From Stenotrophomonas lacuserhaii (lineage in GTDB: Bacteria; Pseudomonadota; Gammaproteobacteria; Xanthomonadales; Xanthomonadaceae): 60,393 nt of DNA. The translations under genes were made by a program, and so were the position numbers. The stretch covers positions 1 to 60,393 of the forward strand of contig NZ_JACSQS010000014.1 of NCBI RefSeq assembly GCF_014836545.1, given 5' to 3'. Below the pieces are notes generated by a model that saw nothing but the letters and a program-made list of their open reading frames with translations, searched no databases and was not told the DNA's origin. Positions 21,717 to 30,429 of this stretch are shown piece after piece; position 1 is the first letter of the stretch, and every line of letters begins with the position of its first letter.

Positions 21717-22652
21717 TCAGTGCGCCAGCAGGCGCGCGTACAACGCGGCGCCGTAATGCGGCGCATGCAAGGGTGCGCGCAGGACGAAGTCCGGGCTTGC
21801 CGCGTGCAGCGCGCCAGCGAAAGGTTGCATCAACGCGTCACCGGCGCTGAATGCACCGCCGGACCAGGACAGCGGCACCGGCTCGCCGGGCTGGAAGCCC
21901 AGGGTGACCCGCAATGCCTCACCGATCGCCGCCAGTTCATGCCCGGCACGCTCGAAGATCGATGCCGCCACCGCATCGCCGGCCAGCGCGGCCTGCGATA
22001 CCAGCGGTGACAGCTGCGCCAGTTCGCCGCGCGAGCCATGGCCTTCGCCATACACATGCGCACAGATGTCCAGGTCGTGCTCGCCCAGCTTGAAGTGTTC
22101 GCGCAGGATCGCGTGCAACGGGCCGCGCGGCAGCCGCCCATCACTCATCCGCGAGAACGCGTTCAGGCCCTGCACGGCAATCCAGTACGCCGACCCTTCA
22201 TCGGAAAAGGCTTCGCCCCAGCCACCGGCGCGTGCCGATGCATCACCACGGCGACCGTAGCCCATGGAGCCGGTGCCGGCGATGATGTTGATGCCATCGG
22301 CGCAGGCCAGCGAGCCGGCCCAGCCACATACCATGTCGTTGTCGCAGGCATAACGCGCATGCCCCAGCACCTGGCCGGGAATCGCCTGCAGCAGGGCGGT
22401 GGCGCGACTGTCTTCGCCGTACGCCGGAAGCCCGAAGAACGCCTGGGTGATATCGGCGCTGTTCGCCTGCACCTGCGCCAGCACCGCCTCGATGCCCGCA
22501 CCGAGGATCGCACGCACCCCGTCCAGCCCCACCTGCGGATGGTAGGTGGTGCCCAGCTGCGCCTCGGCCAGCAGCGTGGCCTGCGCATCGATCAGCGCAA
22601 ACCGGGTCTTGGTGCCGCCGCCGTCCACGCCCAGGTAGAGCGGGGCGGTCAT
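21717..22652 (-). CDS. BadF/BadG/BcrA/BcrD-type sugar kinase (N-acetylhexosamine kinase, AgaK-like)
   Basis: The 311-residue ASKHA-fold protein begins MTAPLYLGVDGGGTKTRFALID; the DGGGTKT phosphate-1 motif is at residues 10-16, a second phosphate loop is NIIAGTGSMGYGR, and the adenosine motif is near the C-terminus (LSWSGGAFSAG). These are features of GlcNAc kinases of the BadF group. The last gene of the GH36-EamA-agaZ-agaS operon, it overlaps agaS by 4 nt. From context the substrate is probably GalNAc or a related galactosamine, as proposed for AgaK in other proteobacteria; GlcNAc is the alternative. Confidence 0.85.
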   Translation of the reverse strand: MTAPLYLGVDGGGTKTRFALIDAQATLLAEAQLGTTYHPQVGLDGVRAILGAGIEAVLAQVQANSADITQAFFGLPAYGEDSRATALLQAIPGQVLGHARYACDNDMVCGWAGSLACADGINIIAGTGSMGYGRRGDASARAGGWGEAFSDEGSAYWIAVQGLNAFSRMSDGRLPRGPLHAILREHFKLGEHDLDICAHVYGEGHGSRGELAQLSPLVSQAALAGDAVAASIFERAGHELAAIGEALRVTLGFQPGEPVPLSWSGGAFSAGDALMQPFAGALHAASPDFVLRAPLHAPHYGAALYARLLAH

Positions 22653-23809
22653 GCGTCCAGCGCGTACAACTGCACGCCCTGTACCACGCGGTTGACGATG
22701 CCGGCCGGGTTCGGATTATCCGGCGTCACGCCGCGCTCCAGTGAATGCAGCAGCGCGTAGATCTGTGCGGCGGCGACGTACGGCCACAGCAGGTCCACGT
22801 CTTCGGCACGTTCCAGTCCCTGCACGGCCAGGGTGTCCTGGAGCGCTCCGGCGCGCGGCTGGGCGCTGATCTCCACCACGCGCGCCGCACAGCCATCGCG
22901 GCGCAGTTCGTCGATCAGGTCGTGGTCGTAGCGGCGGGTGTACGGATCATTGGACACGAACACGATCACCAGGGTGCTGTCGGTGACGAAGGTCTTCGGG
23001 CCGTGGCGGAAGCCCAGCGGCGAATCGAAACAGGTCACCACCGCGCCATTGGTCAGCTCGCCCAGCTTCAACGTGGCTTCGCGCGCCAGTCCCTGCAGCA
23101 GTCCGCTGCCGAGATAGACCACGCGGTCGTGGCGGGCTGCGGCGAGTTCCTGCAGCAGCGGCATCGCGCCTTCGATCACGCCGTCGGTGGCGCTGGAAAG
23201 CGCTCCGATGCGGCCATCCAGCGCCGCAGCCGGTGACAGTGCGGCAAGGGTTGCATACATCATGCAGCTGAAGCTGGAGGTCATGGCGAAGCTGGTGTCG
23301 TGGGTCTGCTCGGGCAGCAGCAGGGTCATCGCCTGCGCGACCGGGATGCGTGCCAGCGCACCGGCCGGGTTGCAGGTCACCACCAGATGGCGGATGTCGC
23401 TCACCAGTGCTTCGGCCAGTTCCACCGCAGCCAGGCTTTCCGGACTGTTGCCGGAGCGGCCGAAGGACACCAGCAGCAGCGGTTGGCCAGGATCCAGGTA
23501 CAGCTGCGGGGCGCAGACGATATCGGTGGTGGGTACCGCATCCACGCGCGCGGCGAGCTGGCGGTCCAGCAGCGGTGCGAGGCACTGGCCGATATAGGCC
23601 GAGGTCCCGGCACCGGTCAGGATCACACGTGCCTTGGGGTCATCCACCAGCGGGGCGATGAAAGCACGCAGCTGCCCGGCCAGCGAGTCCACCAGCGCAT
23701 GGGTGGCCCGCAGCATGGCCGGCTGCTGGGCGATCTCGCGCGCCGTCCACAGCGCGCCCTTTGCCTCCAGCAGGGGTTCTGGGAATCCGAGGATTTCAGG
23801 AGAGGTCAT
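22649..23809 (-). CDS. agaS: AgaS-type SIS-domain aldose-ketose isomerase/deaminase
   Basis: AgaS converts galactosamine 6-phosphate to tagatose 6-phosphate and ammonia. The 386-residue protein has two SIS domains with VILTGAGTSAYIG, VSFGRSGNSPES, DTSFAMTSSFS, YLGSGLLQGLARE and CFDSPLGFRHGPK, the same order and spacing as E. coli AgaS (384 residues). The ending NRVVQGVQLYALDA also fits. A second in-frame ATG nine codons upstream is possible. It overlaps agaZ by 14 nt and the kinase by 4 nt, so the operon is tightly coupled. Confidence 0.93.
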   Translation of the reverse strand: MTSPEILGFPEPLLEAKGALWTAREIAQQPAMLRATHALVDSLAGQLRAFIAPLVDDPKARVILTGAGTSAYIGQCLAPLLDRQLAARVDAVPTTDIVCAPQLYLDPGQPLLLVSFGRSGNSPESLAAVELAEALVSDIRHLVVTCNPAGALARIPVAQAMTLLLPEQTHDTSFAMTSSFSCMMYATLAALSPAAALDGRIGALSSATDGVIEGAMPLLQELAAARHDRVVYLGSGLLQGLAREATLKLGELTNGAVVTCFDSPLGFRHGPKTFVTDSTLVIVFVSNDPYTRRYDHDLIDELRRDGCAARVVEISAQPRAGALQDTLAVQGLERAEDVDLLWPYVAAAQIYALLHSLERGVTPDNPNPAGIVNRVVQGVQLYALDA

Positions 23810-25085
23810 GGTCTTGGCATGCATGGTGGTAGTCATCGAGGACAGCGCTGATATGGGCCATGGCCAGGGACTGCGGATCGAACGTAGCAGTTCCATCGCG
23901 CACTGCGTGCAGGGCATGGGGAAGGTATTGGCTGACGAGCGGCAGCGGCGGCGGATCGGCACGCAGGTTGTCGAACAGCTGCACGCGCGCAGCGTCAATG
24001 GCGGTGTCCGGCCAGTAGTAGCGGATGCGGTCGCTGAGGCTGTACTGCAGGTCGGTGGACAGCGCACGTCCGGCACCGTGGTAGTAGCGCTGCCAGTAGC
24101 CCGGCGCCTCCTGCATGCGGCGCAGGGTGACTTCGCGCAGGCGCGCACGCTTGCCATCCTCGATCCACTCGCCTTCGATCGCATCCAGTGCCCACAGCGC
24201 TTCGCGCAGGGCGAAGGTCAGGCCGGGGCCGACCTTCAGGATCGCGAAGTGGTCGCGCACCAGCGCGGTCAGCGCATCGCGGGTCTGGTAGTCGGTCGAA
24301 TGCGCTTCGAACACCAGTCTGGGCACGGTGGTGACCGAATGGCTGAGCGGCTGGGCCTTGTCGCTGTCGTAGTCGATGACATCGTGGTGGTCGAACTCCA
24401 CGCCCGGCTGCACCACCGAGGCCAGCACGCGCTGCCAGGCGGCGTCCAGTCCGGCTTCGGCGAAGGCGACCCGGTGCGCCTCGATGGTGGTCAGCGCCGC
24501 TGCCGGAGTGGTCAAGGCGAGACCGTCGATCGCTTCGGTCGCGCCGCCCGGAACCGGTACTTCGGTGCCGATCACATACACCGGCGCCTCGCCGCCTGCG
24601 CTGGCCCAGGCGTCTTCGGCCGCGCGGCACAGGCGCACCGCGCGGCGCACGATCTCCGCTTCGGGCAGCGGCTCCGGATCGCCCTTGCAGGCCATCGAAC
24701 AATCCAGGTGGATCTTGCGGAAGCCGGCGGCCACGTACTCGGCCACCATCACCTCGGCCTTGTCCATTGCCGTGGCGGCATCCAGCGCGGTCCATGGGTT
24801 GGGTCCGAGGTGGTCACCGCCGAGGATCAGCCGCTCGATATCGAAACCCACCCGCGCGGCGATGCCATGCACGAAGCGCACGAAATCGGCCGGGCGCATC
24901 CCGGTGTAGCCTCCCTCCTGGTTGACCTGGTTGCAGGTTGCTTCGAACAGCAGCAACGCCTGGCCGCTGCGCTGGGCGTGGCGCAGGCTGGCTTCGATGA
25001 CGAGGGGATGGGCCGAGCAGATCGAGGTCACGCCGATGGCGTGGCCCTGCCGATGCCGCGCGACCAGGTCGAGCAGTGCGTGCAT
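23796..25085 (-). CDS. agaZ: Tagatose-bisphosphate aldolase non-catalytic subunit (GatZ/KbaZ/AgaZ)
   Basis: The 429-residue protein follows E. coli GatZ almost segment by segment: GVTSICSAHPLVIEA, FEATCNQVNQEGGYTGM, LGGDHLGPNPW, VIGTEVPVPGGA, VVQPGVEFDHHDVI, VYEAHSTDYQTR-like FEAHSTDYQTR and SLSDRIRYYWP. GatZ stabilises the class II aldolase GatY, which cleaves tagatose 1,6-bisphosphate; older annotation calls AgaZ a tagatose-6-phosphate kinase. No GatY/KbaY gene lies in the window. AAGGA precedes the ATG. The next gene upstream is the EamA permease, 11 nt away. Confidence 0.93.
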   Translation of the reverse strand: MHALLDLVARHRQGHAIGVTSICSAHPLVIEASLRHAQRSGQALLLFEATCNQVNQEGGYTGMRPADFVRFVHGIAARVGFDIERLILGGDHLGPNPWTALDAATAMDKAEVMVAEYVAAGFRKIHLDCSMACKGDPEPLPEAEIVRRAVRLCRAAEDAWASAGGEAPVYVIGTEVPVPGGATEAIDGLALTTPAAALTTIEAHRVAFAEAGLDAAWQRVLASVVQPGVEFDHHDVIDYDSDKAQPLSHSVTTVPRLVFEAHSTDYQTRDALTALVRDHFAILKVGPGLTFALREALWALDAIEGEWIEDGKRARLREVTLRRMQEAPGYWQRYYHGAGRALSTDLQYSLSDRIRYYWPDTAIDAARVQLFDNLRADPPPLPLVSQYLPHALHAVRDGTATFDPQSLAMAHISAVLDDYHHACQDHDLS

Positions 25086-25096
25086 GGGGGAGTCCT

Positions 25097-26023
25097 TCAG
25101 GAAAGGGGGCGTTGTGCCGGTTCGCGCTCGGGTTCGAGCACCAGCAGCAGCGAGGCGACCAGCGCCAGCACCAGGCCGACGGTCTTCAACGGACCGGGCA
25201 CCACGCTGGCGAACAGCAGCGACAGCACGGCGGTGACCAGCGGCGCGCCGGCATTGCTCAGCGGCGCCACCACCATCGCCTTGCCGTGGCGGAACGCATA
25301 CACCAGGGTCAGTGCGCCGACCGCGTTGAGGATCTGGATGCCGGCGGTCATCCACGGGCCATCCAGCCCCCAGTTGATCGGCTGGCTGAAGTCGGTCATC
25401 GCCAGCGCCACCGGTGCCAGCAGCAGCGCGCCGACGGTCATGTAGGCGAAGATGCTTTCTGCCCGCACGCTGTCGTTGGCCAGCTTCATGAAGTAGGCCT
25501 GCAGGCCCCAGGCCAGCATGATCAACAACGACTGCAGGAACCAGCCCAGGCCGGCTTCGCCGCTGCCAAAGGAGAAGTCCAGCAGGGGCAGGGCGACAAG
25601 CGCCAGCACGATGCCGAGCGTGCCCTGCCAGCCGGTGCGTTCGCGCAGCAGCAGGAAGGACAGCGCGATGGTCACCACCGGCGAGAGTGAAATCACCGGG
25701 AACACGAAGTACGCCGGGCCGATGGTCAGGGTGTGGAACAGCAGCATCTGTCCGCCCGCGCCAAGCAGGCCGATGATCAGGCCATAGCCGATGGCGCGCG
25801 GCGAACGCTCCAGCTGCCAGCCGCCACGCCACAGGATGTAAAGCGCCGGCGGCAGCATGGTCAGCGCCCACACGCAGTACACCAGCGTGTCCGGGAAGCC
25901 GTGCGCGGCCGACAACGGTGACAGCGCGCCCCATACGCCCCACAGCGCGACGGTGGCCAGCGCATAGCCGAGCCACGGGCGCCGCCGCGGGGTCACGGAC
26001 ACGGCCACGGCGTCGGCACTCAT
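25097..26023 (-). CDS. EamA/DMT-family permease
   Basis: The 308-residue protein has about ten hydrophobic segments in two homologous halves, as in the drug/metabolite transporter superfamily (for example WLGYALATVALWGVWGAL near the N-terminus and LGIVLALVALPLLDF mid-protein). Its ATG overlaps the GH36 stop by 4 nt (ATGA). The operon position suggests uptake of the sugar released by the GH36 enzyme; the family also holds amino-acid and nucleotide-sugar carriers, so the substrate is inferred. Confidence 0.87.
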   Translation of the reverse strand: MSADAVAVSVTPRRRPWLGYALATVALWGVWGALSPLSAAHGFPDTLVYCVWALTMLPPALYILWRGGWQLERSPRAIGYGLIIGLLGAGGQMLLFHTLTIGPAYFVFPVISLSPVVTIALSFLLLRERTGWQGTLGIVLALVALPLLDFSFGSGEAGLGWFLQSLLIMLAWGLQAYFMKLANDSVRAESIFAYMTVGALLLAPVALAMTDFSQPINWGLDGPWMTAGIQILNAVGALTLVYAFRHGKAMVVAPLSNAGAPLVTAVLSLLFASVVPGPLKTVGLVLALVASLLLVLEPEREPAQRPLS

Positions 26024-28119
26024 GCCACGCTCCCGGCCGGGGTGGCCTGCAGGAACAGGAAGCGTTCGAAGCGCGCGGGCAGGGTAGCCACCGCACCGCC
26101 GTCGACCACGCCCAGTTCGGTTTCGTTGAACAGGTCGCGGACCTGCCAGCGGCCCGCCGGCAGGCCGCGCAGCTCGACCTTGCCGTCCCAGCGCGGGGCA
26201 TAGAAGGTGTAGTACTGCGCACCGTCCTTGCGGATGGCGTGGGCTTCGGGCTTGTCGAAGCCGATGTCATACAAGGTGCCGAGGTACTCGCCCTTGGGCA
26301 GCATGTGCGTGTTGTACAGGCCTACCCAGCGGCGCCACAGCGCCTCGCGTTCGTCGGTCAGCACGAAGCCGCCCGGCGGCAGCGGTACCGAAGGTCGATC
26401 GGTGTCCTTGGGCCAGGTGAACTTGCTGGAAATCACCGCGCCGATGCCCACGCTTGAAGCAAAGTCATCGCGGTTGTCGGACAGCTCCACGTGGTCGCCG
26501 GCGTAACTGCTGCGCTCGCCGATCAGCGCCTTGATCGACTTGCCCTTGCTGCGCACCTGCCACGATGACAGCGGGTCCGAGGAGGGGAACTGATCGGTCG
26601 CCGGCAGGTTGTGGAAGGCGAACGCGGTGCCGCACGGGCACAGCTCCACCACCGCCTCGGGATTGGCGTCATGGGCGGCGCGGTAGATCGCGTTCCAGAA
26701 CGTGGCCAGTCCGGTGACCGAGTCTTCCGGGCTGGCGTGTCTGTGCGCCGGATTGTGGCAGGGCGCCACGGCGTTGAGGTGCTGGCCGTCCAGCTTGATG
26801 CCCTCGAAGCCCCAGTCGCCGATCGCCTTCTTGACCAGCTCGACATAGAAATCGATGGTCGGCTGGTAGGCCGGACACTGGGTCAGCGCGTTCCACCAGG
26901 TCACGGTCTGGAAGGCGCCTTCCTTGTCCAGCAGCAGCATGTCCACATGGTCGTGCAGCACGTCGCTGCCCGGATCGGCCGCGAGCGGGGCCAGCCACAG
27001 CCGCGGGCGCATGCCGTGCCGGCGGACTTCGGCGGTGAACGCGCGCATGTCCGCATCACCGCGCGGGAACTTGCGCCGGTCGATCTTCCAGTCGCCTTCG
27101 TTGGTCTGCCAGCCATCGTCCAGCACGGCCCATTCAAAACCCAGTTCCTTGGCCTTGGGCAGGGTGGCGTAGATCTGTTCGACGCGGAAATCACGTTCAT
27201 AGCCCCACGCGCACCAGATCGGGGCGAACGCCGAATCCGGTGGACGCGGGCCTTCGATGCCCTCGCCGCGCATGAACACCTGGTACTGCTGCAGCGGCGC
27301 GTAGAAATCGCCTTCATGCACGGCCAGCAGGGTGCGTTCGGTGACCAGTTCCTGCCCCGGTGCGAGGGTCTGCGCCTTCGGTGACTCAACCGCGATGGAC
27401 GCGCCCCTTGCGGTGCGCTTGACCGGCATGTCCAGTGGGCGCGGCACCGGTTCGACGTGGCCCACGGCCAGGCCCCCATCGCGACGCCAGATGTTGGCCA
27501 CCGGCGTGCCGCCGCCGTAGTCCGATGAATCCATCGCCAGGGTGTTGCGCTGGTCGAAGTCGGCCGCCAGCGGTTGCACCCAGTCGCGGCGATCGGTGTG
27601 GGTGGCGCCGGAGAAACTCCAGAAGCCACCGGGCGCGTCGTCGAGCTGGTAGGCGCTGCTGCGCCAGCCGGTCACTTCAAGCGGCGCACCGCCGAGGTTG
27701 CGGTAGCGCACCTGCAGCAGCGCCAGTCCGGGCTGGGCGTCGAAGCTGCTGACCGAGACCTGTTTTTCCACACCCGCCGCGCGCGAGCGACCGGTGAACA
27801 CCACCTGCCTGCCAGCCCCGTGGCGGGGGTCATCCAGCACATGCGCGGTCTGCTCGACCAGCGCAAAGTCGGTGATATCCCCGCTGGCCAGCAGCAGGGA
27901 TTCGCTGGGCTGCCAACCGGTGAGCGGCTTGCCATGGCGCCAGACGCGCGTATGCATGCGCTTGTCGAAACCGATGGACAGCACGGCATCACCTGCGCGG
28001 CCATCGGGGGCGGGTGCAGCGGTGGCAGCGCGCACCCAGGGGGCGGCACTCCAGGCCATGCTGCCTGCCACGCTTCCGGCAATCAGCTTCAAGGCGGTAC
28101 GGCGTCCGATCGGTGGCAT
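26020..28119 (-). CDS. Exported GH36-type alpha-galactosidase or alpha-N-acetylgalactosaminidase
   Basis: The 699-residue precursor has a Tat-like signal (GRRTALKLIAGSVAG). The mature protein has an N-terminal beta-sandwich and a TIM barrel with WAVLDDGWQTNEGDW, MRPRLWLAPLAADP, and the nucleophile region IKLDGQHLN (Asp near residue 444), in the order of GH36/melibiases. The acid/base region is probably near ATDQFPSSDPLSSW. The ATG at 28119 was chosen over one ten codons upstream because it places the twin arginine correctly. It heads the operon with agaZ and agaS, so GalNAc-ending substrates are as likely as galactosides. Confidence 0.82.
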   Translation of the reverse strand: MPPIGRRTALKLIAGSVAGSMAWSAAPWVRAATAAPAPDGRAGDAVLSIGFDKRMHTRVWRHGKPLTGWQPSESLLLASGDITDFALVEQTAHVLDDPRHGAGRQVVFTGRSRAAGVEKQVSVSSFDAQPGLALLQVRYRNLGGAPLEVTGWRSSAYQLDDAPGGFWSFSGATHTDRRDWVQPLAADFDQRNTLAMDSSDYGGGTPVANIWRRDGGLAVGHVEPVPRPLDMPVKRTARGASIAVESPKAQTLAPGQELVTERTLLAVHEGDFYAPLQQYQVFMRGEGIEGPRPPDSAFAPIWCAWGYERDFRVEQIYATLPKAKELGFEWAVLDDGWQTNEGDWKIDRRKFPRGDADMRAFTAEVRRHGMRPRLWLAPLAADPGSDVLHDHVDMLLLDKEGAFQTVTWWNALTQCPAYQPTIDFYVELVKKAIGDWGFEGIKLDGQHLNAVAPCHNPAHRHASPEDSVTGLATFWNAIYRAAHDANPEAVVELCPCGTAFAFHNLPATDQFPSSDPLSSWQVRSKGKSIKALIGERSSYAGDHVELSDNRDDFASSVGIGAVISSKFTWPKDTDRPSVPLPPGGFVLTDEREALWRRWVGLYNTHMLPKGEYLGTLYDIGFDKPEAHAIRKDGAQYYTFYAPRWDGKVELRGLPAGRWQVRDLFNETELGVVDGGAVATLPARFERFLFLQATPAGSVA

Positions 28120-28167
28120 AAGCGTCAACCCGGTGGAGATGGCTAGCATTCTGCGCACGCACATCAG

Positions 28168-28214
28168 ATTGATGCAAGCGTTTTGTTGCGATATGGTTCG
28201 ATCAAGTTTCGTTA
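28168..28214 (+). promoter_or_regulatory. Divergent control region with promoter and DeoR-type box
   Basis: TTGATG (28169-28174) and TATGGT (28192-28197) are 17 bases apart and point to the amidohydrolase gene; GTTTCGTTA (28206-28214) overlaps the predicted start site. ATTGATGCAA (28168-28177) and TTTCGTT recur upstream of the TonB receptor at 30327 and 30309-30366. TGCAAGCGTTTTGT (28173-28186) is also a partial LacI-type match. Confidence 0.5.
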
Positions 28215-28232
28215 TGTATAAGCGAGGGCGTC

Positions 28233-29366
28233 ATGCGGTGGAACCTGCGTAGCTGGACCGGGTGTGCTGTGGTTGGAATGGTCGTACTGGCGGGCTGTAA
28301 GCCGGAAAAAACGCTGCCGGAAGAGCCGAGTGCGACAGCCATGACAGAGGGGCACGGCGGCCCGTCCTATGCGATGGCGGACTTTTCCACGGTGCGCAAA
28401 TTCGACGCGCACGTGCATGCCAACGACCGTGGTACAGCGCTGCTGGAGCAGGCGCGCGCGGACAACTTCGGGCTCCTCTCCATCAATGTGGATTACCCCG
28501 ACTTCCCCAGCCTGCAGGACCAGCGCGCGATCGCTGTAGCGCAGGCACGGCAGGATCCCGGGCACTTCCATTGGGCGACCACCTTTTCAATGAAGGGCTA
28601 CGGCAGTGAAGGCTGGGCCGGCCAGGTCAACGCCGCGCTGGACCGTGACGTGGCCGAGGGCGCGCGTGCGGTGAAGGTGTGGAAGAACATCGGCATGGTG
28701 GAAAGGGATACGCAGGGCAGGGCGATCATGCTGGATGATCCAGGTCTTTCCCCGGTGGCCGAGCACGTGCGCGCGCTGGACGTGCCGCTGATCGCGCACC
28801 AGGGCGAGCCCTACAACTGCTGGCTGCCGCTGGACAAGATGACCACCAACAATGATCGCGAGTACTTCGCCAAGCATCCGCAGTACCACATGTTCCTGCA
28901 CCCCGAGCAGCCTTCGCATGCCGAGCTGATGGCCGTGCGCGACCGCTTCGTCGCCGCCCATCCGCAGCTGCGCGTGGTGGGTGCACACATGGCCAGCCTG
29001 GAGTACGACGTGGATGTGCTGGCCGCCTTCCTGGATCGTTTTCCGCAGGCCACGGTGGACCTGGCCGCGCGCATGAGCCAGGTGCAGTTCCAGTCCAACG
29101 CTGATCGCGCGAAGGTGCGCGATTTCTTCATCCGCTACCAGGACCGGCTGCTGTACGGCACCGACCTGACTCAGTCCCCCGGCGCGGATGCGGCGCAGTT
29201 CAAGGCGGAAACGCACGCGGTATGGCAGTCGGACTGGCGCTACCTGGCGACCGGCGAGAGCCAGCGGATCGAGGTGCTGGAGGCGGACGTGGCAGGGCTG
29301 TCGCTGCCGCGCGCAGTGATCGACAAGGTGTACTACGGCAACGCGGCGCGCGAGTTCAAGCTGTAA
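28233..29366 (+). CDS. Lipoprotein amidohydrolase (amidohydrolase_2-like)
   Basis: The 377-residue precursor has a lipoprotein signal with lipobox VLAGC (Cys near residue 23). The mature domain is a metal-dependent TIM-barrel hydrolase: the metal motif H-x-H is in FDAHVHAND, a Lys in ARAVKVWKNIG, a His in PLIAHQGEP, a His in VVGAHMASLEYD, and the last Asp in LLYGTDLTQ. These are the positions of amidohydrolase_2 enzymes. It is divergent from the GH36 operon and shares its control region. The substrate is unknown; removal of an acyl group from an amino sugar is possible but unproven. Confidence 0.82.
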   Translation: MRWNLRSWTGCAVVGMVVLAGCKPEKTLPEEPSATAMTEGHGGPSYAMADFSTVRKFDAHVHANDRGTALLEQARADNFGLLSINVDYPDFPSLQDQRAIAVAQARQDPGHFHWATTFSMKGYGSEGWAGQVNAALDRDVAEGARAVKVWKNIGMVERDTQGRAIMLDDPGLSPVAEHVRALDVPLIAHQGEPYNCWLPLDKMTTNNDREYFAKHPQYHMFLHPEQPSHAELMAVRDRFVAAHPQLRVVGAHMASLEYDVDVLAAFLDRFPQATVDLAARMSQVQFQSNADRAKVRDFFIRYQDRLLYGTDLTQSPGADAAQFKAETHAVWQSDWRYLATGESQRIEVLEADVAGLSLPRAVIDKVYYGNAAREFKL

Positions 29367-29371
29367 GTCGG

Positions 29372-29394
29372 GTAGCGCCGAGCCATGCCCGGCG
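29372..29394 (+). repeat. SMAG-type REP element
   Basis: GTAGCGCCGAGCC ... GCCCGGCG, 6 bases after the amidohydrolase stop. It is the first of three hairpins before the convergent DeoR gene. Confidence 0.85.
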
Positions 29395-29415
29395 AGCGCA
29401 GCGGGAAGCGGGAGC

Positions 29416-29436
29416 GTGACGAACAACGGTCGTCAC
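29416..29436. repeat. GTGACGA palindrome (REP class 2, imperfect)
   Basis: GTGACGA and TCGTCAC flank a short centre ACAACGG. It is related to the unit at 21630. Confidence 0.55.
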
Positions 29437-29454
29437 CCACCGACAGCAGGAGCA

Positions 29455-29477
29455 TGACGGCCAGCGGCCGTCACTAC
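29455..29477 (-). repeat. REP class 2 (GTAGTGACGGCC type)
   Basis: On the minus strand it starts GTAGTGACGGCC and closes GGCCGTCA, with the GTAG head. Confidence 0.8.
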
Positions 29478-29488
29478 CGGGCGGGCGA

Positions 29489-30271
29489 TCAGGCCAGCTG
29501 CAGGTCCACGCCCAGCGCACGACAGGCGTCGGCGACCTCGCCGGGCGCGCCGGTGTCGGTGATCAGCGCGTCCAGCCCGGATACCGGGATGATCCGGTGC
29601 AGGCAGACCTTGCCGAACTTGGAGCTGTCGGTGATCGCCACCACCGCACGCGCGGCTTCCACCATCTTGCGGTTGAGCATCGCTTCGGGTTCGTAATGGG
29701 TCGTGATGCCGCGCTCCAGGTCGAAGCCATCCACGCCCAGGAACAGCAGGTCCACGTGCAGCGCATCGAGCGCTTCCACTGTCAGCCCACCGTAGAAGGC
29801 CATGTTCTTGCGGCGCAGCTCGCCGCCCAGCATCACCAGGTTGATCCGGGTCTTCGGGCTGAGCACGGTCAGCACGCCGAAATCGTTGGTGACCACGGTC
29901 AGGTCGATGTCCGGAAGCGCCTCGGCCAGCTGCATCGAGGTGGTGCCCGAGTCGATGGCGATGGTGTCGCCTGGCTGCACCATCGCCGCTGCGCGCGCCC
30001 CGATCCGGCGTTTTTCATCCAGGTAAGCAGTGCGCTTGGCTTCGTAATGGGGTTCTGCCGCCGGGGCCGGACCCACCGCGCCACTGTCGATGCCGCCGCC
30101 GTAGGCGCGCGCCATCACCCCGCGTTCGGACAGATAGCGCAGGTCCTTGCGCACGGTCTGCAGGCTGACGCCGAACTGCTGGGCCAGCGAGGACACCTGC
30201 ACGCTGCCGTGCTGGCGTACCAGTTCACTGATCTGTTGACGGCGATGGCTGGTGTCCCGGGTGGCGACCAT
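29489..30271 (-). CDS. DeoR-family transcriptional regulator (AgaR-like)
   Basis: The 260-residue protein has an N-terminal HTH (RRQQISELVRQHGSVQVSSLAQQFGVSLQTVRKDLRYL) and a C-terminal sugar-phosphate sensing domain with AIDSGTTSMQLAEAL, VVTNDF, VMLGGELRRKNMAFYGG and FLGVDGFDLERGITT, the DeoRC signature. The start after AAGGAG at 30269-30271 fits; upstream in-frame codons lie in the operator region. It is divergent from the TonB receptor and close to agaS/agaZ, as AgaR is in N-acetylgalactosamine loci. Its ligand is probably a phosphorylated galactosamine or tagatose intermediate. Confidence 0.92.
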   Translation of the reverse strand: MVATRDTSHRRQQISELVRQHGSVQVSSLAQQFGVSLQTVRKDLRYLSERGVMARAYGGGIDSGAVGPAPAAEPHYEAKRTAYLDEKRRIGARAAAMVQPGDTIAIDSGTTSMQLAEALPDIDLTVVTNDFGVLTVLSPKTRINLVMLGGELRRKNMAFYGGLTVEALDALHVDLLFLGVDGFDLERGITTHYEPEAMLNRKMVEAARAVVAITDSSKFGKVCLHRIIPVSGLDALITDTGAPGEVADACRALGVDLQLA

Positions 30272-30306
30272 GCAGAAAGCTCCTTTCAAACGTTCCAGAG
30301 TATGGC

Positions 30307-30371
30307 GGTTTTCGTTACATTTCGCTATTGATGCAAAACGAAACCTCATATACGCTCGGTTTCGTTGTTTC
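30307..30371. promoter_or_regulatory. DeoR-type operator cluster between deoR and the TonB receptor
   Basis: Four TTTCG-type half-sites occur in 65 bp: TTTTCGTT (30309), ATTTCGCT (30319), AACGAAAC (30337, inverted) and GTTTCGTT (30359). TTGATG (30328-30333) and TACGCT (30351-30356), 17 bases apart, form a plausible receptor promoter, so the last box overlaps the start of transcription. DeoR relatives such as GlpR bind TTCG-containing half-sites. Confidence 0.55.
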
Positions 30372-30429
30372 ACCAGCCAGGCCCCCACAGCCCGCCGTCC
30401 TATGCTTCATGCCTCAGGAGAGAGAGCCC

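Noticed and set aside
28173..28186. A second LacI-type operator (TGCAAGCGTTTTGT)
   Set aside because: The last two consensus positions fail and the region already has a better DeoR-type explanation.
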